Assembly (NCBI RefSeq): GCF_003581615.1
Contig: NZ_QXFH01000070.1
Coordinates: 620,001 to 684,000 of the forward strand
DNA length: 64,000 nt
Direction of reading: 5' to 3'
Source: Flagellimonas lutimaris
GTDB lineage: Bacteria; Bacteroidota; Bacteroidia; Flavobacteriales; Flavobacteriaceae
The notes under the pieces were generated by a model. That model saw only the letters and a list, made by a program, of their open reading frames with translations, was not told the origin of the DNA and did no database searches. Position numbers and translations under genes: made by a program. The number at the start of each line of letters is the position of its first letter. The stretch's first letter is position 1. Positions 34,509-43,571 of this stretch are shown one piece after another.

Positions 34509-36725
34509 TTAAATTAGAATTTGATAGGCTATCAATGCTATAATATAGGCAAAAACACTCATAAAGCCCAATTGGATCATAGGCCATTTCCAAGAGTTGG
34601 TCTCTCTCTTTACAATGGCGAGGGTGCTCATACATTGCATGGCAAAGGCATAAAACAGCATTAAAGAAATACCAGAGGCCAAATTGAACAATGGCTTGCC
34701 GGATTCATCCAATTCAGCAGCCATTCGGTTTTTAATGGTTTCTTCTTCATCGCTTCCCACACTGTAAATAGTAGCCAAAGTTCCCACGAACACTTCACGA
34801 GCAGCAAAGGAGGTCAAAACCGCAATTCCAATCTTCCAATCGTAACCCAAAGGTTTTACGATGGGTTCAAAGGCTTTTCCTGCTTGACCGATATAGGAAT
34901 GCTCCAATTTGTAACTGGCTATTTCCTGGGCGACAGCTCTTTCGGAAAGCTGTTCGGTAAGGACCTGAACGGAATCCTTTAGTATACTTGGTTCCAAATC
35001 TTCTGCCTCAACGGATTCTCGATACGATGCTACGTTGTTCTGGATATAATTTTTACTGTAGATGCTCAATCCCTGTTTCTCGATTCTTTCAGTAACAATG
35101 CTCTCGGCATTTTCAAAATCATCGGAATAGCCGTTGGAACCTAAAAACCATAATACTATGGAAATGGCCAAGATGATTTTACCTGCACCCAACACAAAGC
35201 TCTTTGTTTTCTCAATTACAGTGTAAACTACATTTTTTAACAAGGGTAGTCTATAGGTCGGCATCTCTATCATAAAAACCGACCTGCTTTTTATTTTTAG
35301 AATTTTGTTCAGAGCCATGGCAGATAAAAGTGCCATTCCAAATCCAATCATGTACAGTAACATCAAGGTCAATGCTTGATAGCTAAGACCAAGAAAACTC
35401 CCTTCGGGAATAACAAGGGCGATCAGTATTAAGTACACGGGTAATCTGGCAGAACATGTGGTAAACGGTGTCACCAAAATAGTAATCAGTCTTTCTTTCC
35501 AATTTTCTATGGTACGTGTGGCCATAATAGCGGGGATGGCACATGCATTTCCAGATATTAGGGGCACAACACTTTTTCCGCTCAATCCAAATGGCCGCAT
35601 TAAACGATCCATTAAAAAAACTACTCGGCTCATATATCCCGATTCTTCCAAAAGGGAGATGAAAAGAAATAAAAATGCTATCTGAGGTATAAAAATGACA
35701 ATTCCACCAATACCTGCAATAATACCTTCGGCCAATAAATCAGTAAACAGACCTGCAGGAAGCGTATTTTTCACCCATTCGCTGGCCATGGCAAATTGCT
35801 CATCAATAAAATCCATGGGATACCCACTCCAATCGAAAATGGCCTGGAAAATGGTTAGCAGAATTACAAAGAATATGAGGTAGCCAAATACTTTGTGCGT
35901 AAGAATCTTGTCCATTGAAGCGCGCAAACCTTTTGCAGCCATAAAGTCGACCTTATAAGTTTCTTTCAATATGTTGTTGATCAACTGGTATCGAAGAACG
36001 GTTTCCTTATGCTGTAATTTTTTTAGCTCATCCTTTGATTTAGTGGAGAAATCCGTAGCATCCTGGATCCGCTTTTTCTCTATGGGCATAAAGTTCACAT
36101 CCTGCGTGATGACCAACCATAATTTGTAAAGGTCTTCTTGTGGAAATGTCTTTTTAAGACGGTCAAAATATTCAGGAGAAATTCTGGTCGGATCCAAAAC
36201 TGGTTTGGAAGAAATACTCTTGTAGTCGGCAATAAGTTCTTTGACACGTTCAATTCCCGTGCGCTTTCTTGTACTTACCAATGCAATTTTGGTGTCCAAC
36301 TTTTTTTCCATGGCCTCAACATCCAACGAAATCCCTTTTCGGGACATCCGATCTGCCATGTTTATGACCAAAATGGTAGGAATCTTAAGGTCCTTTATTT
36401 GAGTGAAAAGAAGTAGGTTCCTTTTTAGGTTTTCTACATCGCTGATGACTACAGCGACATCTGGATAGTCCTTATCGTTTTTATTGAGCAAAAGTTCAAC
36501 CACCAAGCTTTCATCTAACGAAGTGGTGTTTAAACTATAGGTGCCAGGAAGGTCGAGTATGTGTGCCTTAACTCCTCTGGGAAGCTTGCAGATACCTTCT
36601 TTTTTCTCTACGGTAATTCCAGGATAGTTCCCAACTTTTTGTTTGAGCCCTGTAAGCTGATTAAAAACTGAGGTTTTACCTGTGTTGGGGTTGCCGATAA
36701 GGGCTACATTGATGTTTTTGCTCAT
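34509..36725 (-). CDS. feoB: Ferrous iron transporter FeoB
   Basis: Inner-membrane ferrous iron importer with a GTPase domain, 738 residues. G1 is GNPNTGKT (residues 11-18), and the G3 segment DLPGTYSL follows near residue 58. Gate-forming motifs LDRLMRPFGLSGKSVVPLISGNACAIPAI and TTCSARLPVY come next, then the second half (SFAAREVFVGTLATIY). A cytoplasmic insertion (about 590-650) is somewhat longer than in E. coli. It overlaps feoA by 4 bp and is followed by the Cys-rich small protein. Confidence 0.97.
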   Translation of the reverse strand: MSKNINVALIGNPNTGKTSVFNQLTGLKQKVGNYPGITVEKKEGICKLPRGVKAHILDLPGTYSLNTTSLDESLVVELLLNKNDKDYPDVAVVISDVENLKRNLLLFTQIKDLKIPTILVINMADRMSRKGISLDVEAMEKKLDTKIALVSTRKRTGIERVKELIADYKSISSKPVLDPTRISPEYFDRLKKTFPQEDLYKLWLVITQDVNFMPIEKKRIQDATDFSTKSKDELKKLQHKETVLRYQLINNILKETYKVDFMAAKGLRASMDKILTHKVFGYLIFFVILLTIFQAIFDWSGYPMDFIDEQFAMASEWVKNTLPAGLFTDLLAEGIIAGIGGIVIFIPQIAFLFLFISLLEESGYMSRVVFLMDRLMRPFGLSGKSVVPLISGNACAIPAIMATRTIENWKERLITILVTPFTTCSARLPVYLILIALVIPEGSFLGLSYQALTLMLLYMIGFGMALLSAMALNKILKIKSRSVFMIEMPTYRLPLLKNVVYTVIEKTKSFVLGAGKIILAISIVLWFLGSNGYSDDFENAESIVTERIEKQGLSIYSKNYIQNNVASYRESVEAEDLEPSILKDSVQVLTEQLSERAVAQEIASYKLEHSYIGQAGKAFEPIVKPLGYDWKIGIAVLTSFAAREVFVGTLATIYSVGSDEEETIKNRMAAELDESGKPLFNLASGISLMLFYAFAMQCMSTLAIVKRETNSWKWPMIQLGFMSVFAYIIALIAYQILI

Positions 36726-36964
36726 TTGGCCTGCGTTTCTTCAATAATATCCAGCTCGATGAGTTCTGCCAAAGATCTTCGTATTGCCAAATGACTTCCG
36801 CTGAGGTTGATGTAGATGGGATCGTTCAATGGGGCAATTTGTAAGAGTTCCACGCTGTTACCGGGAAGGCAACCCAATTCCATTAATTTAATAGGTAGGG
36901 TATGTTCGGTAAAATCCTTAATTATACCCTTTTGTCCATATCGTAAATCTGCTACGGTCGCCAC
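36722..36964 (-). CDS. feoA: Ferrous iron transport accessory protein FeoA
   Basis: An 80-residue cytosolic SH3-like protein that works with FeoB. The family pattern (GQKGIIKDFTEHTLPIKLMELGCLPGNSVELL and the LSGSHLAIRRSLAELIELD tail) is complete. It starts the feo operon, with the stop overlapping feoB. An AT-rich palindrome and a -7 box sit directly upstream, as expected for an iron-repressed operon. Confidence 0.95.
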   Translation of the reverse strand: MATVADLRYGQKGIIKDFTEHTLPIKLMELGCLPGNSVELLQIAPLNDPIYINLSGSHLAIRRSLAELIELDIIEETQAK

Positions 36965-36967
36965 TGT

Positions 36968-36988
36968 ATTTATTTAGAATAAATTTAA
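36968..36988. promoter_or_regulatory. Palindrome over the feo start, candidate iron operator
   Basis: ATTTATT (36968-36974), TAG and AATAAAT (36978-36984) form a perfect 7-3-7 palindrome. TTTAGAATAAATTTAA (36973-36988) also matches 11 of 16 positions of the palindrome at 15692-15707 next to the DtxR-type regulator. It covers the expected transcription start (the -7 box is at 36996-37003). A Fur or DtxR-type site is plausible. Confidence 0.5.
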
Positions 36989-36995
36989 TTAAGAG

Positions 36996-37003
36996 CAAAA
37001 ATA
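36996..37003 (-). promoter_or_regulatory. -7 box of feoAB
   Basis: The minus strand reads TATTTTTG, matching TAnnTTTG, 31 nt before the feoA ATG at 36964. The palindrome follows it directly. Confidence 0.55.
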
Positions 37004-37052
37004 AATAAAAAAGGGAACTTTACCTTGTATTTGGTGATAAAGGTATCCCAGA

Positions 37053-37727
37053 CTATTCTAGGTAACTGGCTTCAAGTATTTTGATATCTTCAAGAAGCCT
37101 TTTTATATCTTCACGATTAGTGCCGTCATAAAACCCGCGAATTCTTTTTTCCTTGTCCACCAGAATAAAATTTTCAGTATGAACCATGTCAAACGGACCA
37201 CCGTCCCCATCAGTTTTTACAGCTAAGTACGACTTTCTGGCCAACTCATAAATCTGCTTTTTGTCACCAGTGACCAAATTCCATTTGCTATCAATCACAC
37301 CTTTTTCAAGTGCATATCTTTTTAGTTGTGCAACAGTATCTATTTGTGGAGTTACGGAGTGAGAGAGAAGCATAATATTAGGGTCGTCTTTGATAGCTTC
37401 CTGAACTTCGCCCATGTTCTTCGTCATAATGGGACAAATGGTAAGGCATGTGGTAAAAAAGAAGTCGGCCACATATATTTTATCCTTATAGTTTTCTTGC
37501 GTAATGGTGTCCCCATTCTGGTTGACCAAAGAAAAATCGGCTACTTTGTGGTACTTTTTAGTGTAATGTAAAGTACTGTCCACTAATGATTTGTCCACCA
37601 TTGAAGGTTGATAGACCGGAAGCATTTTTTTTGGTTGCAAAGCATCATAAAAGAGGTATACTATTATCGCCGAAAGTGCCAACATTACGATTCCGAACAA
37701 CTTGTACTTTGCAAAAAATGATCTCAT
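37053..37727 (-). CDS. SCO-family copper/thiol protein
   Basis: A 224-residue membrane-anchored thioredoxin-like protein that helps copper delivery to cytochrome oxidase or works as a thiol oxidoreductase. TM near 10-27. The copper site is C94 and C98 in TTCLTICP, with H183 in DMVHTENF. I chose the ATG at 37727: a -7 box ends 5 nt before it, and the longer frame to 37775 would add a poor N-terminus. It stands alone. No cytochrome oxidase gene lies nearby. Confidence 0.9.
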   Translation of the reverse strand: MRSFFAKYKLFGIVMLALSAIIVYLFYDALQPKKMLPVYQPSMVDKSLVDSTLHYTKKYHKVADFSLVNQNGDTITQENYKDKIYVADFFFTTCLTICPIMTKNMGEVQEAIKDDPNIMLLSHSVTPQIDTVAQLKRYALEKGVIDSKWNLVTGDKKQIYELARKSYLAVKTDGDGGPFDMVHTENFILVDKEKRIRGFYDGTNREDIKRLLEDIKILEASYLE

Positions 37728-37732
37728 GGTTA

Positions 37733-37763
37733 CAAAATTACGGCCCAAATGGCTATTCGTCAA
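37733..37763 (-). promoter_or_regulatory. Promoter of the SCO gene, leaderless type
   Basis: The minus strand shows TTG (37763-37761), 20 bp, then TAATTTTG (37740-37733), a match to the Bacteroidota consensus. Only 5 nt separate the box from the ATG at 37727. Confidence 0.6.
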
Positions 37764-37848
37764 GGAGAAAGCCATGTTTTGTTGCTAAATCTTTCTTAAA
37801 TAGTAAGGGGGAATAAAATTGAGGTTTTTTTATCAATACCTAAAAGGT

Positions 37849-37856
37849 TACTTTTG
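37849..37856 (+). promoter_or_regulatory. -7 box of rseP
   Basis: TACTTTTG matches TAnnTTTG and ends 23 nt before the rseP ATG at 37880, giving a leader of about 17 nt. Confidence 0.5.
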
Positions 37857-37879
37857 TTCGTTTTAAGAAAATAAGACGA

Positions 37880-39235
37880 ATGACCCCTATAGTTATAAAG
37901 ACCATACAATTCTTTTTGAGCTTATCGCTTCTAATCGTGCTACACGAGCTGGGACACTTTATCCCGGCGAAGCTTTTTAAGACCAGGGTGGAGAAGTTTT
38001 ATCTCTTTTTTGATGTGAAATTTTCGTTGTTCAAAAAGAAAATCGGTGAGACCGTTTACGGTATTGGTTGGTTGCCCTTGGGCGGATATGTGAAGATTTC
38101 AGGAATGATCGATGAGAGCATGGACAAGGAGCAGATGAAAGAAGAACCAAAACCTTGGGAGTTCCGAAGCAAACCAGCTTGGCAACGATTGATTATAATG
38201 CTTGGCGGGGTTACGGTCAACTTTATTTTGGCTGTAGCCATTTTTATTGGTCTAGTATTTACTTATGGAGAAGAATATATAGCCAACGATAGCCTTAAGG
38301 ATGGTATCTGGGTTACCGAGAAAAGTTTAGGTGATGAATTGGGAATCCAAACTGGTGATAAAATTTTATCCGTAGATGATAAGAAGATAGAAGCTTTGCA
38401 ACAAGTACTTCCGGAAATGGTATATGGAGAAAAGTATACCATTGAAAGAGACGGACAGGTTATTGAAAAGGAAATTCCGGTCGATTTTATCGAGACCTTG
38501 TCCGAGGATAAGGAAAAGGCTCGTTTTATCTATTACAGGATTCCATTTTACGTGAATAATGTTCCGGATACTTCCCAAAACAAAAATGCGGGCTTTAGAC
38601 CAATGGATGAATTTGTGGCCATAAATGGAGCGCAGGCGATTTATCGAGATCAAGTAATGAACCATCTTGAAAACAATAAGGGTAAAGACATAGATGTACT
38701 TGTTCGCAGGGAGAATGGCACTGAAGAGCATGTTACCGCTAAGGTTAACAATAATGGAAAGTTGGGAATTGTTACAGCTCCGATAACCATGGACGATTTG
38801 CAACAAAAGGGATACCTGAAGGTTGAAACTTTAAAATATTCCTTTTTGGAGTCGATACCCGCTGGTTGGAACAAAGGCGTAAAAACGCTTACGGATTACA
38901 TAAAAGGGATGAAGAAAATATTCAATCCTGATACCGGTGCCTATAAAGAAGTAGGTGGATTTGCCGCTATTGGTGGTATGTTCCCAGATACATGGAATTG
39001 GCCTGCATTTTGGGCTACAACGGCATTTATATCTATTATTTTAGCCTTTATGAACATTTTGCCTATTCCGGCATTGGACGGTGGGCATGTGGCCTTTTTG
39101 TTATACGAAATGGTAACCGGACGCAAACCTAGCGACAAATTTTTAGAGTATGCCCAAATGATAGGGTTCTTTATTCTAATAGCTCTATTGCTATTTGCCA
39201 ATGGAAACGATTTGTATAAATGGCTTTTTAAATAG
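37880..39235 (+). CDS. rseP: Site-2 protease RseP (intramembrane zinc metalloprotease)
   Basis: A 451-residue inner-membrane protease that cleaves anti-sigma factors and signal-peptide remnants inside the membrane. HEXXH at H22-E23-LG-H26 in the first helix. A PDZ-type domain occupies about 130-230, with a second weaker PDZ region before the last helices. The C-terminal NILPIPALDGGHV supplies the third zinc ligand (Asp). The length is normal for Bacteroidota. Nearby ECF anti-sigma factors are plausible substrates, but this is not shown. Confidence 0.95.
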   Translation: MTPIVIKTIQFFLSLSLLIVLHELGHFIPAKLFKTRVEKFYLFFDVKFSLFKKKIGETVYGIGWLPLGGYVKISGMIDESMDKEQMKEEPKPWEFRSKPAWQRLIIMLGGVTVNFILAVAIFIGLVFTYGEEYIANDSLKDGIWVTEKSLGDELGIQTGDKILSVDDKKIEALQQVLPEMVYGEKYTIERDGQVIEKEIPVDFIETLSEDKEKARFIYYRIPFYVNNVPDTSQNKNAGFRPMDEFVAINGAQAIYRDQVMNHLENNKGKDIDVLVRRENGTEEHVTAKVNNNGKLGIVTAPITMDDLQQKGYLKVETLKYSFLESIPAGWNKGVKTLTDYIKGMKKIFNPDTGAYKEVGGFAAIGGMFPDTWNWPAFWATTAFISIILAFMNILPIPALDGGHVAFLLYEMVTGRKPSDKFLEYAQMIGFFILIALLLFANGNDLYKWLFK

Positions 39236-39251
39236 AAAAGCAATTTTTTTG

Positions 39252-39283
39252 TTTGTGGTGTAAAAAAGAATCCATTATATTTG
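39252..39283 (+). promoter_or_regulatory. Strong promoter of tRNA-Asn
   Basis: TTTG (39252-39255), a 20-bp spacer and TATATTTG (39276-39283) form a full Bacteroidota promoter just upstream of the tRNA at 39305. This is the best match in the window. Confidence 0.85.
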
Positions 39284-39304
39284 CACCCGCTTAAGGTAAA
39301 ATAT

Positions 39305-39378
39305 TCCTCCTTAGCTCAGTTGGTTAGAGCATCTGACTGTTAATCAGAGGGTCCTTGGTTCGAGTCCAAGAGGGGGAG
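39305..39378 (+). tRNA. tRNA-Asn (anticodon GTT)
   Basis: Cloverleaf folds by hand: acceptor TCCTCCT/AGGGGGA with one G-U pair, D arm GCTC/GAGC, anticodon stem TCTGA/TCAGA with loop CTGTTAA (anticodon GTT), T arm CTTGG/CCAAG with loop TTCGAGT. The discriminator base is G and CCA is not encoded, as is common in Bacteroidota. 74 nt long, with its own promoter and terminator. Confidence 0.97.
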
Positions 39379-39387
39379 CAGGAATAG

Positions 39388-39422
39388 AAATCCAATACTA
39401 GAAACAGTGTTGGATTTTTTTG
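39388..39422 (+). terminator. Terminator after tRNA-Asn
   Basis: An 11-bp stem (AAATCCAATAC at 39388-39398 with GTGTTGGATTT at 39407-39417, one G-U pair) with an 8-nt loop, followed by a T run. Confidence 0.85.
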
Positions 39423-39568
39423 TTATGGCAAACTTTGTTCACAATCCATATTTTCAAAAATAAAAAACTGAACACCTTAATTTATAGAGTGTTTTTAATG
39501 AGAAGACAACGTTTGGGGTTCACACTTGAGCTACTTCGCCAAACAACATAGACCAATCCTCCATTCGA

Positions 39569-40108
39569 TTATATAAAATCTGCTTGCAAAAGCCCGTAAT
39601 AAAGCAAATCGACCAAATCCCCTGAGGTTGTCCTGTAATCATCTCTTAACAACCCTTCTTTTTTAAAGCCTGTTTTTTCTGCAATGCCGATAGCCGAGGT
39701 ATTTGTTGGATGCGTCCTTAAAAAAAGTTTATGAAAACCATGCTTTTCAAAACAGTGTTGGCAAACAAGATAAAAGGCTTTGGCAGCTATTCCTTTGCCT
39801 TCATGCTGCACATCTATAAAAAGTCCCATTTCTGTTTTTGGGATGTTCCAATCGATATTTTTTAGATCAATGAATCCTGCAATGGTACCGGAATTTACAT
39901 CAATAATTATATAGGGGAAGTACGCTTTGTTCTCGATTTTTTGTTCCACATCGTCAAGAAAGTTTTTGGTGGCATCAATGGTTTGGGTCTTGGCCACGAT
40001 ACCGGCAAAAAAATTCTCTAGCCTACTTTGGTTGTTTTTCATTAAATGAAAAAAATCATCAAGATCTGATGCTTTAAGGAGCCTTAAAGAATAATTATCA
40101 AAATTCAT
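39569..40108 (-). CDS. GNAT-family N-acetyltransferase (RimJ/RimL-like)
   Basis: A 179-residue acetyltransferase. The acetyl-CoA loop is in FIDVQHEGKGIAAKAFYLVCQHCFEKHGF, and a later RTHPTNTSAIGIAEKTGFKKEGLLRDDYRT segment is typical of RimJ/RimL proteins, which act on ribosomal protein N-termini or small amines. The true substrate is unknown. It is monocistronic, downstream of tRNA-Asn on the opposite strand. Confidence 0.9.
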   Translation of the reverse strand: MNFDNYSLRLLKASDLDDFFHLMKNNQSRLENFFAGIVAKTQTIDATKNFLDDVEQKIENKAYFPYIIIDVNSGTIAGFIDLKNIDWNIPKTEMGLFIDVQHEGKGIAAKAFYLVCQHCFEKHGFHKLFLRTHPTNTSAIGIAEKTGFKKEGLLRDDYRTTSGDLVDLLYYGLLQADFI

Positions 40109-40120
40109 TTCTGAAGTTAC

Positions 40121-40333
40121 TTATAGTTTTTTATGTAATTGTGCATCAATGTTATTACCATGCGGGAAGAACCCAATATGCTTTTCATGGCCATTATTAA
40201 TGACTGTAGCAATATACGGCTTATCCCCGGACCAACTATTGCTCCAACGATTGGAATTGTTCTAATATCATAATCGTTCCCTTGTCCATTTTTATTGATG
40301 CTTGGTCCATTCCCAGGTAAAAGCCGCCTGTGT
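40121..40333 (-). pseudogene. Possible decayed gene fragment after the methyltransferase
   Basis: The gap between the methyltransferase stop and the acetyltransferase start holds protein-like pieces on the minus strand in two frames. One runs GGFYLGMDQASIKMDKGTIM to a stop; the other, one base shifted, continues with RWSNSWSGDKPYIATVINNG and ends at a TAA at 40123-40121. A single frameshift near 40230-40260 would join them. No intact start is visible. Chance open frames cannot be excluded. Confidence 0.3.
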
Positions 40334-40972
40334 TTACTTGATTGCTTCCCCTTTTATTTGAGGTGTAATCGGTATAAATGGCGAATAAAGATGGTACGAT
40401 TCTATATGCAGGGAATTGAATCCTGCACGTTCCAACAAAACCTTAGTATCCCGATTTGTATTGCAGCCCTCAAAAAACCAGTGCCAAGGCTTGTGGATTA
40501 TGTTTTGAATAAAAGCCAATACAGAGTTTTCATTAGCTTTTACATGTTCTATAAAAACAAATTTCCCCGATGGTTTTAGAATGCGTTTAATTTGGTCGAT
40601 ACATTGATTGGGATCGGCAACGGAGCAAAGTACCAAGGTACATACCACAAAATCACAAGAATTTGATGGAAGGTCTATGGATTCCCCTACCAAGGTTTTA
40701 ATTTCCAATTCGATCCCATATTTATCAGCGCTTTTTTTTAGGTTCTTGTGCATGTGCACATTGGGTTCTATCGCTATTAAATGTGTTCCCTTTTTAAAAT
40801 AGCGCATATTGGCACCTGCCCCAGGACCTATTTCAACGACTGTTTGAGGGTGGTTTTTGAAAAGTTCCCTTTTTGAATTTCCGAACAAATGGTCCATATA
40901 GCCCGAGAGCATCTTGAACATCCAGGAATTGATGGGGCCAAGAATGATGTTGTTTTTAAATACTGTACTCAT
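40334..40972 (-). CDS. SAM-dependent methyltransferase resembling METTL7/TMT1
   Basis: A 212-residue class I methyltransferase. Motif I is VVEIGPGAGANMRYF, and VVCTLVLCSVADPNQC and FVFIEHVKAN follow. The later segment WHWFFEGCNTNRDTKVLLERAGF and the final PQIKGEAIK match the animal METTL7A/B (TMT1) proteins, which methylate small alkyl thiols, more closely than UbiE or other bacterial relatives. There is no N-terminal membrane anchor like that of the animal proteins. It is the last gene of the operon under the TetR site at 43572-43621. A thiol or other small-molecule substrate is inferred. Confidence 0.87.
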   Translation of the reverse strand: MSTVFKNNIILGPINSWMFKMLSGYMDHLFGNSKRELFKNHPQTVVEIGPGAGANMRYFKKGTHLIAIEPNVHMHKNLKKSADKYGIELEIKTLVGESIDLPSNSCDFVVCTLVLCSVADPNQCIDQIKRILKPSGKFVFIEHVKANENSVLAFIQNIIHKPWHWFFEGCNTNRDTKVLLERAGFNSLHIESYHLYSPFIPITPQIKGEAIK

Positions 40973-40973
40973 T

Positions 40974-41900
40974 TTAAAGATTGTTTTTGTTTTTATAAAG
41001 GTCGCCTTGCAAGTATTTAAGTCCAGAGTCGCATATAACGGTCACTACTTTTTTTCCTGGCCCAAGAATTTTTGCCCTTTGCATTGCGGCCCATACGTTT
41101 GCCCCGGAAGTAGCTCCTCCAAAAATGCCTTCTTTTTGGGCAAGTTCTCTGGCTGTTCTATAGGCGTCTTCGTCCGATACGGCAATAATGTCATCTATTA
41201 GATCTTTTCTTAAAATTGATGGGGTAAAGGAAAGCCCAATACCTTCCAACTTATGAGTGCCACTGGTGTCTCCGCTCGATATGTTCCTAACATGCAAGGG
41301 TTCCACAGCGATAGTTTTTAGATTGGGCATCTTTTCTTTTAATATTTCGGAGTTGCCCGAAATGCAACCTCCACCTCCAACAGCCATTACAAACTCGTCG
41401 ATATGGGTTCCCAATGCTGAGATAATCTCGTTGGCCATTCCATAGTAGCCTTTTTTATTGTCGGGATTGTTGATTTGGTCCGTCCAAAATGTATTTGGTT
41501 CATCGATTAACTCTTTGGCCCTGCTTATCATTTTATTGATGATTTCAGCGGTCAATTTTCCATTTTTGGCCGGAATAATTTCCACGGTGGCACCAAAAGC
41601 TCTCATGGTTTGGATTTTCTCTTCGGCAAAACCATCGGAAGAAACAAAATGGGCCTTATATCCTTTGTTGGCACAGATCATGGCCAAAGAACTACCAGTA
41701 CTTCCACCGGTATATTCGACCACTTTATATCCATTTTTTAATTCACCTCTTTTTTCGGCACCCTCGATCATGGCAAGGGCCATCCGATCCTTCATACTAC
41801 CTGTAGGGTTTGCCCCCTCAAACTTTACATATATATCTGCACTGTTCTCATCGGATAGCTTGTTCAGTTTAATAAGTGGAGTGTTTCCTATTGCGTTCAT
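40974..41900 (-). CDS. Cysteine-synthase-like PLP enzyme (fold type II)
   Basis: A 308-residue enzyme of the CysK/CBS group. The PLP lysine is K37 in NPTGSMKDR. The phosphate loop VGGGGCISG and the substrate loop TGGSTGSS are present; the loop differs from the TSGNTG of CysK, so the substrate may not be O-acetylserine. ICDSGLKYL is the usual C-terminal active-site segment. The stop abuts the methyltransferase start, so they are coupled. Beta-replacement on a serine or homoserine ester with a thiol is the likely reaction class. Confidence 0.88.
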   Translation of the reverse strand: MNAIGNTPLIKLNKLSDENSADIYVKFEGANPTGSMKDRMALAMIEGAEKRGELKNGYKVVEYTGGSTGSSLAMICANKGYKAHFVSSDGFAEEKIQTMRAFGATVEIIPAKNGKLTAEIINKMISRAKELIDEPNTFWTDQINNPDNKKGYYGMANEIISALGTHIDEFVMAVGGGGCISGNSEILKEKMPNLKTIAVEPLHVRNISSGDTSGTHKLEGIGLSFTPSILRKDLIDDIIAVSDEDAYRTARELAQKEGIFGGATSGANVWAAMQRAKILGPGKKVVTVICDSGLKYLQGDLYKNKNNL

Positions 41901-41906
41901 GTGTTT

Positions 41907-42755
41907 CTATTTTTTTAAGTATTGAAGAATATCGGCATAAATTATATCACTTCGGTTTTTGTAAAAATCTTTCAAAATAGCAGTATGACCTTGCCCGAAT
42001 AACACCAAGACCCGGTCTCCCGGCTCCATAAGGGAATCGATATGGTACATTATTTTAAAGTTTCGCTCCCACCATTTAGCCACCACCTTAGAACCCACAT
42101 AGTTGTCTTTTGAACCCATTTTATTGATGTATTCCAAATAGACATTTCTATTCAGGGCATCATATTTATTGCTATTTAGAAACGCAAAAAATTCTTTAAG
42201 GGTCAATTTGTTATAGGCATTTTGCCAAACATCCATCACTTGAACTTTCATGTCGGACATTAGGTTTTCAAACAGTTTAGTTTGATTTGTCTTGGTGAGA
42301 AAGGTCATCAGGCTATCAAATGGAAGATCTAATCGATAATCTGCGGGATACACATTTTTATGTCCCATTTTAGCGGCCAATCGAAAACCAATTTGCTGTC
42401 TTTCATTTTTGGTCAGTGTATGGAAGCCACTCAAATAAAGTTGGTAGGTCGAATCAATACCCATAGCACCGTAGGGGTATTCCAGAATAACTTTAGTGGG
42501 CTTGTAATCTGATAGTGCCTGTACCAATGCTACTATTTCATTTTGCCGTTTTGGAGCGTCAAGGTCATCTGTTTTCAAAGACATGGCGTCTGTTGAACCA
42601 GCGAAATGAAATGTTCCCAGTAGCGCAATGGTTGGTTTGCGCTGTGTTTGATCAATATCTGATTGGGCTTTGGCAATATTGCAGAAAATAAATAATGAGA
42701 TGAAAAGTAAATACGTTTTTTTTATGATATAAAATGATTGATGGTCCTTGTTCAT
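41907..42755 (-). CDS. DUF5694-family exported or membrane protein
   Basis: A 282-residue protein with a signal or anchor (about 8-30, ending CNIAKAQ). Features are IALLGTFHFAG (about 43-53), ILEYPYG and the C-terminal LFGQGHTAILKDF. The pattern fits DUF5694 and, more loosely, the TraB/EreA/ChaN fold with its GTFHF and E/H residues. These proteins may be metal-dependent hydrolases, but no activity is established. It overlaps the sterol-desaturase-like gene by 4 bp. Confidence 0.82.
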   Translation of the reverse strand: MNKDHQSFYIIKKTYLLFISLFIFCNIAKAQSDIDQTQRKPTIALLGTFHFAGSTDAMSLKTDDLDAPKRQNEIVALVQALSDYKPTKVILEYPYGAMGIDSTYQLYLSGFHTLTKNERQQIGFRLAAKMGHKNVYPADYRLDLPFDSLMTFLTKTNQTKLFENLMSDMKVQVMDVWQNAYNKLTLKEFFAFLNSNKYDALNRNVYLEYINKMGSKDNYVGSKVVAKWWERNFKIMYHIDSLMEPGDRVLVLFGQGHTAILKDFYKNRSDIIYADILQYLKK

Positions 42756-43543
42756 GGGTTTAAATCACTCCTTTTGGGACTTGAAACATCCTTGAACAAA
42801 AGCATTTCTTTTACCCTACTTGAAGCGCCCTCGTAAAAGCCTGTTTCTTTTTGATAGTCTTTCGGGTTTTCAAAAGTTCCAAATAGTATATCTATTAATG
42901 GGATATCCGCATAATTGTTTCTATGTATGTTCTTTCCATGGTGAATGGAGTGGCTTTCTGGTCGTTGGACAATATATCCCAGCCAATGAGGGGTTTTTAT
43001 ATTGGCATGTTGAAAAAAGGCCAAAAAGTTGACTGCTAGTAAAACAATCGTAATGGATGGTGGAGATATTCCAACAAATAAAGCTAAACATAAGCTCCCC
43101 ATCAAGGTGAACCCAATCGCATCCAATGGGCTATGAAATAGGGCGCCATAAGTGTCCAGACGCTCAGCGCTGTGATGCATTTGATGAAATATCCGCCAAA
43201 GAAAATCAAACTTGTGCATTGCTCGATGATACACATAAAGGCCCAATTCGTAAACCAATAACCCGATAATTGCGCCTGGAATTAACCCAAATTGACTTAA
43301 ATCCAATAGCTGGTATTCAATTAAGTACGGGTCGGTCAGTAAGGGAAGATAGGTGGCTACTAAAAAGAAGATCATAAAAAAGGTAAGCCCCCTTAATTTC
43401 CAGTATTTAATCTTGGGTAGCGCTCTAGCGGGAAATAGGGATTCCCATACCATCAAGAATACATAAAACCCAAGTACGGTTATTGAGAGCGGGTCAAGTA
43501 ACACCTCTAATGGTGATGGCAATTGTGAAAATAAATTTTGCAT
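42752..43543 (-). CDS. Sterol desaturase / fatty acid hydroxylase superfamily protein
   Basis: A 263-residue integral membrane di-iron enzyme. Histidine motifs HRAMH, HQMHHS and HSIHHG (with upstream FFQHAN) bind the two irons. Four to five helices. Substrates in the family range over lipids, alkanes, ether lipids and carotenoids. It is the first gene of the operon that diverges from a TetR regulator. The operon order is desaturase, DUF5694, PLP enzyme, methyltransferase. Confidence 0.9.
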   Translation of the reverse strand: MQNLFSQLPSPLEVLLDPLSITVLGFYVFLMVWESLFPARALPKIKYWKLRGLTFFMIFFLVATYLPLLTDPYLIEYQLLDLSQFGLIPGAIIGLLVYELGLYVYHRAMHKFDFLWRIFHQMHHSAERLDTYGALFHSPLDAIGFTLMGSLCLALFVGISPPSITIVLLAVNFLAFFQHANIKTPHWLGYIVQRPESHSIHHGKNIHRNNYADIPLIDILFGTFENPKDYQKETGFYEGASSRVKEMLLFKDVSSPKRSDLNP

Positions 43544-43571
43544 GGGTCTTTTATATTTTTAATTATTAAAC

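Noticed and set aside
40974-41900. Main housekeeping cysteine synthase CysK
   Set aside because: The substrate loop is TGGSTGSS instead of TSGNTG, and the gene is in a TetR-controlled operon, so a special role is more likely.
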